A stretch of 64,000 nt of DNA from Prorocentrum cordatum. Taxonomy: Eukaryota > Sar > Dinophyceae > Prorocentrales > Prorocentraceae. Of this stretch, positions 51,756 to 62,500 are shown in pieces. Each line of letters starts with the position of its first letter. Positions within the stretch are counted from its first letter, which is position 1. The stretch spans positions 248,331 through 312,330 of the forward strand of contig CAUYUJ010015707.1 in assembly GCA_963575745.1 (NCBI GenBank). The letters run 5' to 3'. Below the pieces are notes generated by a model. It did no database searches, was not told the origin of the DNA, and worked only from the letters and a program-made list of their open reading frames with translations. Both the position numbers and the translations under genes were made by a program.

Positions 51756-53093
51756 TCAGTGCCCAACGCGCGCGTGCACAGCCAGACGGAGGGAGAGAAA
51801 CACATGTATACAAGGTTCGTGACATACGCACGGCCCAGGCCCCGCCTCATACCCCCAGGCCTTCAGACGCACCTGCATATTCCGGTAATGGAGGTCAAGG
51901 CCCAGGTCGGAGACCTCCTCTCGATACCGCTCGCCGCATGCCGCCTCTACAGCATCCCCCGTCAGCAGCTTTATACAAACCACGTCTGTGGAGGAAGAAG
52001 CTGCCGTGGCCTGCTGCTTCGATACGGGCTCCTCCCAGTCGACCGCGGCAGGCCGTTTGGCCACGCGGGCAGCTCCGGCGGCGGCTGGCCGTTTCAATAC
52101 CCCGCCTGCGACCTGCGCCGCCGGGCGCTTCAATACACGCTTGGTGACGGCCCGGGCGGATGAAGCCGCCGCCTGCACTGAAGCGCCCACCGACGCATAC
52201 ACATCGCACCACTTTCTCAACACTGAGCGGGACACCAAGACAGCTTTCCGTCGCATACGCAACACGGCATGCAACGTGTGGTACTTCAGCCCCGGATATA
52301 CAGCGCGCATGTGGTCACCAAGTGCCGCGTTGAGCTTTTCGGCCGTGTCATACTGCAAAGGTCCAGAGTCAGGGTGATACTTCACGTACCATTGCCTCAA
52401 AACCACACCGCTGACAGCGACGGGAGGATCGCTCTCCGAGAGAAGCTGCGAGAGGACCTCCGCAGCGGCCTCGTCGGCGAAGCTCTCCCGATACTGATTG
52501 AGTCGAAGACGCTCGCCCATACATTCCTCCACAGCTTGGGCAGTGTTCAATGCCCCCTTGGCGCCCCACTCCGTGCTGAGCCACTTCTGGCATACCCTGG
52601 CGTTAGCAGATACAGATAAATGTCCCAGGAGCCACTGCTTCAAGACGGCCCCGTCAGTGGTCCCCTCGGGCATGTCTTTGCGAATACGTTCTCCATACCA
52701 GGTCTCCAAGTGGCCAGCGTTCTGCACTTGGACAAGCGTGTCTTTGGATGAATACTGCAGTAGCCACGCCGTTGCGACCCTATCTGGCACATACAGTGGT
52801 GGATCCAACTGTCGGAGCGCCCGGCATAATTTGAAAGCGGTATTATACTCAATGCCCAGGTGGCGGATGGCAGAGCCGTGCTGCTCCTCCAGCTCCTTGG
52901 CGCTAGAAATACTGACCGTGCCAGTCACAACCCGATACTTGGCCCACCAAGTCTTGCACGCCTGGTGACTAGCATTGATACCCTTTGCCCGGAGCGCCTG
53001 ATGCAAATAATACGCACTCTCGCAGTCGGCCAAGGGAGGCCGCGACAGCTCAGGGCCATACTGCTCGTGAAGGTCTTTCGCCGTCAAAGCCAT
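51756..53093 (-). CDS. Tandem W-x-x-K/x-Y repeat protein
   Basis: 445 residues, starting MALTAKDLHEQYG at 53093. The frame is open 124 codons further upstream, but that part is translated CTTGGGG repeat, so this ATG is preferred. Units of about 50 residues follow the pattern L-E-x-x-Y/H-G-x-x-I-R ... L ... A-L ... V-x-x-x-V-x-x-x-W-L-x-K/x-Y: 6-53 (TWWAKY), 66-114 (AWLLQY), 128-177 (KWLSTEW), 187-239 (QWYVKY) and 253-299 (KWCDVY). A truncated sixth unit lies at about 380-413. A linker has KRPAA at 322, 334 and 346, an exact 12-residue period. The C-terminus is Cys-rich (CVCHEPC). No signal peptide or membrane helix. I know no function; the short helix before a conserved Trp could be nucleic-acid or protein binding. 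It is the cleanest intact host-like gene in the window. Confidence 0.75.
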   Translation of the reverse strand: MALTAKDLHEQYGPELSRPPLADCESAYYLHQALRAKGINASHQACKTWWAKYRVVTGTVSISSAKELEEQHGSAIRHLGIEYNTAFKLCRALRQLDPPLYVPDRVATAWLLQYSSKDTLVQVQNAGHLETWYGERIRKDMPEGTTDGAVLKQWLLGHLSVSANARVCQKWLSTEWGAKGALNTAQAVEECMGERLRLNQYRESFADEAAAEVLSQLLSESDPPVAVSGVVLRQWYVKYHPDSGPLQYDTAEKLNAALGDHMRAVYPGLKYHTLHAVLRMRRKAVLVSRSVLRKWCDVYASVGASVQAAASSARAVTKRVLKRPAAQVAGGVLKRPAAAGAARVAKRPAAVDWEEPVSKQQATAASSSTDVVCIKLLTGDAVEAACGERYREEVSDLGLDLHYRNMQVRLKAWGYEAGPGPCVCHEPCIHVFLSLRLAVHARVGH

Positions 53094-53149
53094 GATCCAA
53101 GAACACAGGCGATACCTTGATCCGAGATGGCTACGGATATGAGCGTGAG

Positions 53150-53500
53150 AGGAAGGGGGGAAGCCTCCTGGGGCCGCTGGGGGTCCTCTTGGGGAAGGGG
53201 GGAAGCCTCCTGGCGCCGCATGGGGTCCTCTTGAGAGGCTTTGGGGGGCTTCTTGAAAGCATGTTGGGGCCTCTTGGGGGCTTATTGGATCCTCCCGGAG
53301 GACTCTTGGAGCCGCTTGGACGCCTCCTGGGGCCATCTTGGGGGCCTCTTGGAGCCAACTTGGAGCCTCTTTGGAACCTCTTGGGGGCCTCTTGGAGTCC
53401 TCTTGGGGCCTCTTGGGACCATCTTGGGCGCCTCTTGCGGCCTCATGGGCGCCTCTTGGGGCCATCTTGAGCGCCTCTTGGGGCCATCTTGGGTTTTAAA
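53150..53500 (+). repeat. CTTGGGG-type array
   Basis: 'cttggggcctcttggggg' and 'ggaccatcttgggcg' words directly upstream of the repeat-protein gene; any promoter for that gene would have to lie within or beyond it. Confidence 0.85.
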
Positions 53501-53519
53501 GATTCATGAAGAGCCCGCG

Positions 53520-54015
53520 GGTGGATTTTGATATTTTTCGGATGAGAAAGTCTTGCGTTTGCATATGTTTTCGGAACATCGCATCTTGAAATTATTGAAA
53601 TCACATTATGTTTGGCAGGATTTCGGCACGCGCGCGCGGCGGCCGCGCGCATGTGCACTTCGTGTCATTTTTTGCAAGGGATGGTGGCCCTCGTAGGCTC
53701 GCAACCGTTGTTGCAGAAGGTCGAAGCACCTGAAAAGGTTCCTCGCAAAGGCCCTTTTAACAGAAATGTTTAAAATCTGGTGGGTTTCCTAGGAATCCGC
53801 AAGAGCGCGCGGAAGGACATTTTGACAATTTTTTCTGAGAAAACCATTGGGTTTTTGATGTTTTTATGTTAAAATCGTTACGAAACCTAAGGTTTTGGAA
53901 GGATTTCGTCTTGCGCGCACGAATGTCCACTTTACCTTATTTTTTGCAAGGGATTCTTGCAATTTGATCAAGTAAAAACAAGAATTTTCATTTTCTATTG
54001 TTTTTTGCAAGGGAA
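53520..54015. repeat. Degenerate AT-rich ~220-bp repeat
   Basis: Two diverged copies contain 'gaaggatttcg' or 'gcaggatttcg', a GCGCGC segment, a 'gtccactt'-like word and 'attttttgcaaggga'. A third 'ttttttgcaaggga' lies at about 54001. It is an unusually AT-rich stretch for this window. Confidence 0.6.
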
Positions 54016-54174
54016 AACGAGCGTCAACAAAAAACCGGATCCGGAGCTCATCCACTTTTCTGAAGCTTTCGCGAAAAAATGATGAAAATGTAGCTGCGGC
54101 CTAGGCGCGGCGCAGAGGTCGCGCACCAGGGGTCCCAACAATAATAATTCTTTAGAAGGAATAATGTTCAACAA

Positions 54175-54404
54175 CGAACCCAACAACACCACCACCAACA
54201 ACAAGAATAACAACAAGCACAGCAACCACAGCAGCAGCAGCAACACCAACAACAACAGCAGCAACAACAACAACGACAACAACCACAACCACAACCACCA
54301 CAACCACAACCACAACAACAACAACAACAACCACAACCACAACCACAACCACAACAACAACCACAACCACATCCACAACCACAACCATAACAATACCGAT
54401 ACCG

Positions 54405-54452
<48 letters not shown>

Positions 54453-54640
54453 TCAACCATAACCCCAACCCCAACCACAACAACAACAACAACAACAGCA
54501 ACAGCAACATCAACAAAACAGCCACAACCACAACAACAACGACCGAAACCACAACAACGACAGCAGCAGTAACAACAACAACTCCAACAACAACAGCTGC
54601 AACAACGAATACAACAGCAGAAGCAGCGGAATCTAGGTCG
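54175..54640. repeat. (CAA)n/(CCA CAA)n tract
   Basis: AAC/CAA triplets with CCACAA hexamers. The forward frame is poly-Asn/His and the reverse is poly-Val/Leu. Confidence 0.97.
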
Positions 54641-54719
54641 TTGTCCCTCATCGTCATCATAAGCAGCAGCATCAGCAGCAGCAGCATCGTCATCATCATC
54701 ATCAGCAGCAGCCCCTCCG

Positions 54720-54985
54720 CCCACTCCTCTCTCTCTCTGCCTCCTATCCTCCCTCTCCTCCCTCTCCTCCTCTTCCTCCCTCTCCTCCCCCGTCCTCTCC
54801 CCTGTCTCATCCTGCTCTCTCCTCTCTCATCAGTTCTCGCTCCGCCCTCCTCCCTCGTCCCCGTCTTCCTCCTCGTCCTCTTCCCCTCCCCTGCTCCTCC
54901 TCCTCGTCCTCCTCCTCCCCCGCCTCCTCCTGCTCCTCCTCCTCCTCCTCCCCCTCCTCCCCCTCCTCCTGTTCCTGCACCCCCT
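54720..54985. repeat. CTC/CCT-rich tract
   Basis: Pyrimidine-rich sequence of CTC triplets with TCT interruptions. Confidence 0.9.
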
Positions 54986-55199
54986 CCCTGCGAAGGGGGG
55001 GAGAAGGTCTCGGAGACAATTGGGGGGGGGGGCAGAGGAGAGGTATAGCGGATGGACAGATGGCGGCCACTGGCGGCCGGCAGGGGCCGCGGCGGCAGGT
55101 GCAGGGGGAGAGACCCTCTCCCTGGCCCACCTGCCCCCTTTGGGGTGGATGCGCGGGGAAGACGAGACGACAGAACCTAGATCGGCGGCCAGCACGGGG

Positions 55200-55495
55200 G
55201 GTAAATGAGAGGGGGCGGGCCTTCGCAGAAGGCTTCGAGGTCACCTGGCCCTCTGAGAGGTGGTCTGAGCCCTCCCCGAAGACGACGAGAACTTCCCAGC
55301 AGGCCGGAGTGCTACCGAGAAGCCCCGCCGCCTTCTGAGAGGGTCTTCGCCTTCTCACGCGCCCTTCTGAGAGGATCTTTTCCTTCTGAGAGGATCTTTT
55401 CCTTCTTTCCTTCTGAGAGTGCTCCTGAGAAGCCCCGCCGCCTTCTGAGAGGGTCTTCGCCTTCTTCCTTTCCCCCCCTCGCTCGCCGCCGAACC
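55200..55495. repeat. CCTTCTGAGAGG dispersed repeat
   Basis: 'ccgccttctgagagggtctt' occurs twice and related 'ccttctgagag' words several times, followed by 'ccccctcgctcgccgccga' as at 16860-16885. Confidence 0.7.
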
Positions 55496-55499
55496 AGAG

Positions 55500-56370
55500 G
55501 TCGGAGGACGCAGCGACAGCCTTCTTCCGGGCCTCGCGCCCGCGAGGTGCGCGACACGCGGCGGAGGGGCGCTTCGGCTCCGTCGCGCGCGAGTGCGACG
55601 TCCCGTCCTATCTGTGCCAGGCGCCCGCGGAGCGCGGCGGCGCCGCGCGCGCGGGAGGCTTGCGGCGCGCGCAGCTTCTCTGCCCGCTCATCGCCGGCGC
55701 GGCGCGGATGACCCTGCGCTTCCACGTCTGCGCTCGGCGCCTGCGCCGCGCCTCTCCCGCGCGGCGCAGGCGCGCAGTCTGGACAAGCCACGCGCGTGCG
55801 CCGCGCCAGGGACGCACGCGGCAGGCGCGCCGATTGGCCCCGCGCGCCGTCGCGGACGACGGGCGCTGGCGCACTCTCAGCTCGCCGGGGTGGCGAAGTT
55901 ATGGCTGCGACGGCACTGAGGGCAGCCATTAGTTCGGCTCTCGTGGACCGGAATGCACATCTGGGCCATCTCGTGCTGTCCATCAGATTTGGCCGCCGTC
56001 TCGACACGAGGTGCTCCTCCAGGAGCCCACAGGAATACGTGATCATCCAGGAGCCCGCTGACTGAGGTGCGCAATCGTGACGACCGCTGAAGACTCGCTC
56101 GAATCAGGGCCTGCGCCAAAAATGATACGGCCAGGAGAAGTAATGGGGCGGGGAGGAGGGAACAGGGTGAGTAATCCGCAGGAGGAGGCGGAGGAGGAGG
56201 CAAAAAGACAAAGGCGATTGGGGACTGATCGAAACGGGGCTGAGCACATCGGCCTCACTCGAACCCATATGTCCCTACGAAATGATACGCACGCAGTGGC
56301 CATTCGAACTTGAGAGCCTGAGAGGAATAGGATGGAGGAGGCGGAGGAGGAAGTATGGAGGGAGGGCGAG
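55500..56370. other. GC-rich stretch without recognisable gene
   Basis: Open frames on both strands are Arg/Ala-rich with no motif I recognise. Confidence 0.5.
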
Positions 56371-56374
56371 GAAC

Positions 56375-56530
56375 CTGAGGCATCCAGCTGAAGCCGTCGT
56401 GTCCGCCGATACTGCAAGCATGACCGCCGTTTGGCCCGTCGTGTCGGGCAGGTTGATGTTGGCGCTGTGCTCCGCCAGAATCTGGCGGCGAACATCGGGG
56501 TCGGCAAGGAGGAGGAGGAGGAGGACCAGT
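56375..56530 (-). CDS. Ankyrin-repeat coding island 4 (partial exon)
   Basis: The minus strand encodes DPDVRRQILAEHSANINLPD followed by TTGQTAVMLAVSADTTAS. This is one ankyrin unit (H-S-A-N-I-N-L-P-D-x-x-G-Q-T-A-V-M-L-A) resembling exon B. Upstream residues are Leu-rich; exon borders were not resolved. Confidence 0.55.
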
Positions 56531-56664
56531 GCAAATCCAAGACGCATCAACGATGTTGAAACGAACCCTCCCTCCCAGCTCGCTGCCCAAAGGTCATTAC
56601 AAGAATTTATGTTCATTGCGGGAAGTGCCACATTGGAAGACAACCGGCTGAGAATTATAAATGC

Positions 56665-56850
56665 AAACACCATTCCTGGGATTTCAACGCCGCGAGTCAA
56701 CGTGACTGTTGCGTCCTGACAATCTTAGAGTGTCAGAACAGTACTCCTGGGACTTCAACACAGCGAATCACCGTAATTGCTGTGACCTGGCAATCCTAAG
56801 CTGTGCAAGAACACTTTGTGGGACTTCAGCTCGACGGATCCTTCAAACTG
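56665..56850. repeat. ~75-bp tandem repeat, three copies
   Basis: 'gggatttcaacgccgcgagt', 'gggacttcaacacagcgaat' and 'gggacttcagctcgacgg' start three diverged units; two also carry 'cctgacaatctta' or 'cctggcaatcctaa'. Confidence 0.75.
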
Positions 56851-56892
56851 ATGCAAACTTTCAAGACGAGAAATCCACATTACCAAAAGAGT

Positions 56893-57170
56893 CCTTGCAC
56901 TTAGGGGTTCTTGCGTCTCATCTGTAAGGAATCGGGCCTGACAGTCGGTCTGGCGGCTAGTTATGTGGCCGCCGTCGCCGTCCCCTCAACGCCCTGTCGC
57001 CGCCCATCGTCTGGGCCTGACAGTCGGTCTGGCGGCTATGTGGTCGCCGTCGCCGCCACGTCGCCTCCCCGTCGCCGCCTCGTCGCCGCAACAACGACCG
57101 CACCACATAGATTGCACTACATAGATTGCACAACATGGATTGCACAACATAGATTGCATAACATCTGCAC
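56893..57170. repeat. Composite dispersed repeat E, copy 2
   Basis: Order 'cttgcacttaggggttctt', 'cgggcctgacagtcggtctg' units, 'gtcgccgcc' words and 'cacatagattgcac' words, as at 13577-14170. Confidence 0.75.
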
Positions 57171-57175
57171 ATGTA

Positions 57176-57211
57176 CTAGAACCACGCGCGCGCTTCGCGC
57201 GCTTAGGTTCG
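57176..57211. repeat. Short GC-alternating hairpin, copy 3 of 3
   Basis: GAACC and GGTTC flank an alternating GCGCGC stem with a TTC loop; begins 'actagaacc' like the other two copies. Confidence 0.8.
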
Positions 57212-57219
57212 AGCAATCA

Positions 57220-57920
57220 CCTGGGCTCGAAAACTCACAGTCGCAAGCATGCATTTACATACCCACAAAGGACCCATTCATAAGTTGAAGAAGCAGTACG
57301 GACGCGGGCCAAGCGGAGGTGACATACCACCGACGAAGAAGAACAAGCCACGCACAGGAATCCAACGAATTTGACAAACCCAGCAAAATTGAAGGCGGAT
57401 GACGCGAGGACGATGCATCCGATGAAAGAGCTCTTGGAACCAGGCTGGGCGTCAGAACTGCCACCAGGTCTGCTGCACAGATGAGGGGAAGGAGAGCGGA
57501 GGGAAGAACGAGGAAGGAGAAGCGAGAAACCAGATTGTAGCAGGGTCCAGGGAAGAATCAGGCAGGGGGGCCTGGACGGAGAAACGGAGGAAAGGGAAGC
57601 AGGGACCCGGTATGAAAGAGAAAAATGAAGAGAGAGGACAGTGAGTAACATGGAGGGACCGAGGAGCTAGGGGACTCTCTGGGGGCTCTCGTGGACTCGT
57701 GGACCCGTGGGGGACCCAGAGAGAGAAAGCAAAACTATTCGGGTTTCCGTCTGATCTCGGGATTTTGTTTAGTTTTCTCCAAATGAGCTGGCCCTATAGG
57801 AGTCCTAGATCATTTCGACTAATTGGTCCGTTGCCCCCCCCGTAATTCTTTTGCCCCCCCCCCTAATTCCTATGGCTATGCCAATGCCTATGCCTATCCC
57901 CCCTTTTTTCCAATCGCACC
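57220..57920. other. No gene seen
   Basis: Relatively AT-rich, mixed sequence. Short frames have no motif. 'tcctatggctatgcc' words near 57870-57900 are a small repeat. Confidence 0.55.
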
Positions 57921-57924
57921 CCCC

Positions 57925-58020
57925 CCTTATGTATGCTTGCTTGCTTGCTTGCACGCTTGCTTGCTTGCTTGCTTGCGCGCTTGCGCGCTTGCACGCTTGC
58001 TCTCTTGATTGCTTGTTTGA

Positions 58021-58068
<48 letters not shown>

Positions 58069-58125
58069 GCGATTGCGCGCTTGCGCGCTTGCGCGATTGC
58101 TTGCACGCTCGCTTGCTTGCTGAGT
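57925..58125. repeat. (CTTG)n tract
   Basis: About 200 bp of TTGC tetranucleotides with GCGC interruptions; frames read ACLLACLLA-like or QASKQASK-like peptides. Confidence 0.97.
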
Positions 58126-58129
58126 TGTG

Positions 58130-58515
58130 GATTCCAAGCATGCTCGATTCCTCTGATCCCTTGATTTAAATCGCCTAATCTATTTGGAGCCAACGCTGGC
58201 TGATATTTGGTTGTTGGGAACCCCTTTCCTGAATCTCAGAGGGCCCTTCGGGTGGCATTTTCGCAAGCGCTTGGGCCTCTTGAGCTCTCGATGAGCAAGC
58301 TGGGGGACCTATTGGGACATGTTGAACATTCTCAGGATATCTGGGGGCTTCCCTCAGCAGCGCCCAGCAGCCTCGACAACACCACGACACCAAAAACCAA
58401 AACGCAGGGCCCCGATTTGGGGTCGGCGGCAGAGGCGGCAGCGTTTAGATCCGCCGACCCCAGTGGCGTGTGAGACTCAACTGTTCCCGTGTGGGCCACG
58501 CCCCCCCCACGCCCC
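58130..58515. other. No gene seen
   Basis: Mixed sequence between the CTTG tract and the 90-bp array; open frames show no recognisable motif. Confidence 0.5.
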
Positions 58516-58519
58516 GGCA

Positions 58520-61340
58520 CCTCCACCCCTCGCGACCCCGCACCACGTCTGACAACCGCAGCCTCTGGAAGCCTCTGGGCGTAGGTCATCAGGGACCACC
58601 CGCCCTGTAAAAATCGTCGCTGGCACCCCCCACCACTTCTGACACCCCCACCCTATGGAAACCTCTGGGCGTACGGTTTTTAGGGATTACCCACCCTGCA
58701 AAAATCGTCGCCAGCAACCCCCCACCACCTTCGGGGATGGACAAACCTCCCTTTAGTAAAACGTAGTTTAGTGAAAACGACCTGAGGCCCAAACCTGGCG
58801 GGCGCAAGCCTGGAAAATCACAGCCACGGCGCCCTCTCGAGAACCGAAAACGGACAATTCACTAATCGACGTGTCACTGTTGGGGGTTCTGTCCACCCCC
58901 ACCACGTCTCACACCCCCAGCCTCTGGACGCCTCTGGGCGTACGATTCTCAAGGACCGCCCACCCTGCCCCACCACGTCTGGCACCTCCCGCATCTGGAC
59001 GCCTCCGGGCGTACGTTTCGCGGGACCACCCACCCTGCAAAAATCGTCGCCGGCACCCCCCCCCTCCCCACGTCTGACACCCCCATCCTCTGGAAGCCCC
59101 TGGGCATCAGCTTCTAGGGGCCGCTCCAACCACATCTCACACCCCCAACCTATGGAAGCCCCTGGGTGTGCGTTTTTCGGAACCACCCACCCTGAAAAAA
59201 TCGTCGCTGGCCCCCCCCCGCTACTTCTAACACCCCCAGCCTCTGGAGACCGGTGCGCCCACGGTTTTAATGACCACGCACCCTGCAAAGATCGTCGCCC
59301 GCACCCCCCCAACACGTCTGACACACCCATCATCTGGAAGCCTCTGGGCGTCAAATCTTATGGGCCACCTACCGCGCAAAAATCGTCGCCGGCACACCCC
59401 CACCAGGTCTGACACCCCCAGCCTCTACAAGCCTCTAGGTGTACGTTTTGAAGGACCACCCAACCTCCCAAAATCGTCGCCAGCACCCCCCCAACCAAGT
59501 CTGACACCCCCACCATCTGGAAGTTTCTGAGCGTACGTTTCGACGGACCATCGAGCCTGCAAAAATCGTCGCCGGCCCCCCCACTCAACACGTCTGACAC
59601 ACCCAGTCTCTGGAAGCCTCTGGGCGTACGTTTTTCGGGACAACCCACCCTGCAAAAATCGTCGCCGGCACACCCCTAGAACGTCACGTCGCACATCCCC
59701 AGCCAATGGAAACCTCTGGGCGTACGTTTCTCGGGACCACCTACCCTGAAAAAATCGTCGCCGGCACCCCCCGCCATTTCTGACGCCCCAGCCTCTGGAA
59801 GCCGCTGGGCGCACGGTTCTAGGGACCACCCACCCTGCAAAAATCGTCGCCAACACCCCCCCACCACATCTGACACCCCCATCCTCTGGAAGCCTCTGGG
59901 CATCAGATTCTAAAGGCCGCCCAACGTGCAAAAATCGTCGCCGGCACCCCCCCGCTACGTCTGGCACCCCTAGCCGCGTAGGTTTTGAGGGACCACCCAC
60001 CCTGCAGAAGTCGTCGCCCGCCCCCCCCACACCACGTCTGACACGCCCCACCCTCTGGAAGCTGCTGGGCGTACGGTTTTCAAGGAGGACCCGCCTTGCC
60101 CCACCACGCCTGACACCCCCAGCCTCTGGACACCTCTGGGCGCACGGTTTTGAAAGACCGCCCGCCCTGCAAAAATCGTTGCTGGCCCCCCACCACCACC
60201 ACATCTGACACCCCAACTTTTTAAAATGTGGAAAATTCTGGGCGCACATGACCACCCACCCTGCAAAAATCGTCGCTGGCACCCCCCCACCACGTCTGAC
60301 ACCCCCACCCTCTGGACGCCTCTGGGCGTAGGGTTTCTAAGGACCACCCGCGTTGCAAAAGTCGTCGCCGGCACACCCCAACCTCGTCGCCAGCACCCCC
60401 ACACCACGTCTGACACCCCCACCCTCTGGAAGCCTCTGGGCGTACGGTTTCTAAGAACCACCCGCGCTGCAAAAATCGTCGCCGGCACCCCCCCGCCACG
60501 CCTGACACCCATAACCTCTGGAAGCCTCTGGGCGTAAGTTCCGAAGGACCACCCACCCTGCAAAAATCGTCGCCGGCACCCCCCGCCACGTCTGACACCC
60601 CTCGCCTCTGGAAGCCTCTGGGCGTAAGTTTTCAGGGGCCACCCACCCTGCAAAAATCGTCGCTGGCACCCCCCCATCTGACACCCCCAGCCTCTGGAAA
60701 CATCTGGGCGTCAGTTTGTAAGGGCCACCCACCGTGCAAAAATCTGTCGCCGGCAACCCCCCACACACCCCCAGCCTGTGGAAGCTTCTGGGCGTAGGTT
60801 TTCGATGGACCACCCACCGTGCAAAAATAGTCGCCGGCACGCCCCCACACCACGTCTGACACCCCCAGCCTCGAGAAACCTCTAGGCAGAACTTCCTACA
60901 ACTCACCTACCCTGCAAAAATCGTCGCGGGCACCCCCCCGCCACATCTGACACCGCCAGCCTTTGAAAGCCTCTGGACGTCAGTTTTTAAGGGCCACCCA
61001 CCCTGCAAAAATCCTCGCCGGCACCCCCTCCACGTCTGACACCCCTAGCCTCTGGAAGCCCTTGGGCGTACGCTGTTTAGGGACCACCCACCTCGCAAAA
61101 ATCGTCGGCGGCACCCCCCCGCCACGTCTGACACACCCAGCCTCTGGAAGCCTCTGGGCGTAGGTTTTCAGCACCCCCCCACCACGTCTGACACCCCCAG
61201 CCTCTGGAAGCCTCTGGGCGCACGGTTTTCATGACCGCCCACCTTGCAAAAATCGTCGCCGGCACCCCCCCACCACGTCTGACACCCCCAGCCTCTGGAA
61301 GCCTTTTGGGCGCACGGGTTTTAAAGACCACCCGCCCTGA
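58520..61340. repeat. ~90-bp tandem array, about 30 degenerate units
   Basis: Each unit contains 'accacgtctgacacccc', 'agcctctggaagcctctggg', 'cgtacg' and 'ccaccctgcaaaaatcgtcg'. Units are diverged and vary from about 70 to 100 bp. Both strands show Trp/Gly-rich or Pro-rich by-product frames. The array is interrupted at 58740 by a MITE-like element. Confidence 0.93.
58740..58893. mobile_element. MITE-like element, copy 2
   Basis: Starts GACAAACCTCC and ends GGGGGTTCTGTC; interior words match copy 1 at 9221-9373 ('tttagtaaa', 'gtgaaaacgacct', 'aatcgacgtgtca'). Array units lie on both sides, so it appears to have inserted into the array. Confidence 0.75.
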
Positions 61341-61399
61341 GAAAGAGGAGCGATTGCGAAACGAGGGGGCGACTTCGCACCCAGCTCAAGAGACCCAAG

Positions 61400-62500
61400 G
61401 CCCCTAAGCGCTCGCCATCCGAGGAATGGCCAGAAAAAATGAGTACTATGAAGAAAAAAAAGAGGGCGTGCAAGGAGACGCGATCGATCACACGCCATCA
61501 GCACAAAGGGGTGAGCAGACGTGCATCGACACTAGCTCGGGGGAACATCATTCGCGGTCATCTGTCGTCATCGCCGTCGTCGTCGCCATCTGTCGTTTTC
61601 CGTCGTCGCCGTCCTCGTAATCGTCGTCGTCGTCAACGTCGTCGTCGTCGGCTTCGTGCGTCGTCCATCCGTCCGTCGTCATCGTCGTCGTCGTCGTCGG
61701 TCGTCGTCGTTGCTCGTTGTCATCGTCGGGATCGGAACGGAAGTATCGGAACCCCAAGAGGCTACACCATGCGCAAACGTCCGTCCACGGAAACCCCCCG
61801 AGGTCCTAGACCATGCGAGGACGTCCGTCCAGGGAAGCCCCCAGAGGCCTTGCAACATGCGAAAACGCTATGGATCGTGAGTCGGTCCATTCTGGATGTC
61901 GTATGGGCCCGCTCTCAAAATGAATCGAACTTCCCAGGGCCGGCGGCACGAAAACACCAGATTTGGGATTGGTAGCCCTCGACGTGCACATGTCGGTCCC
62001 CAAGCGCCGGCCATCCGAGGAATGGCCAGAAAGAAAGAGTACGATGAAGAAAAACAGGAGGGCACGCAAGGAAACGCGATCAATCACGCGGCTGCCTGAA
62101 GCTCCGCCGTGGCAAAAGTGACCGCGCCACCAGCACAAAGAGGTGAGTCGGTCGTCGCCGGTGCTCGCTGTCACCGTCGGGATCGGAACGGAGGTATCGG
62201 AGCCCCCGGAGGCCCAACACAACGCGAAAACATATGTTATGGGAAGCTCCCGGAGGCCCAACACCGTTCGAACAAATCAATCCGAAGAAACCCCGTAGGC
62301 ACTACACCATGCGAAAACGTCTGCCAGGGAGCCCCCGGAGGTCCTACACCATGCGCAAACGTCCGTCCAGGGAACCCCCAGAGGCCCTACACCATGCGAA
62401 GACGTCCGTCTAGGGAAGCCCCCGGAGGCCCTCGTCATCGTCATCGTCGTCGGTCGTCGTCGTTGCTCGTTGTCATCGTCGGGATCATCGTCGTCGGTGT
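61400..62500. repeat. ~600-bp segmental tandem duplication with GTC and 46-bp repeats
   Basis: 'ccgaggaatggccagaaa' at about 61420 and again at about 62010 starts two related blocks. Each continues with 'gcgatcgatcac' or 'gcgatcaatcac', 'cagcacaaagaggtgag'-like sequence, 'gtcgggatcggaacgga' and 'ccatgcgaaaacgtc' units. Block 1 has a long (GTC)n tract at 61560-61720. Confidence 0.75.

Noticed and set aside
52969-53465. N-terminal 124-codon extension of the repeat-protein ORF
   Set aside because: Upstream of the ATG at 53093 the frame is translated CTTGGGG repeat with Pro/Ala/Gly-rich low complexity; the internal ATG starts the first proper unit.
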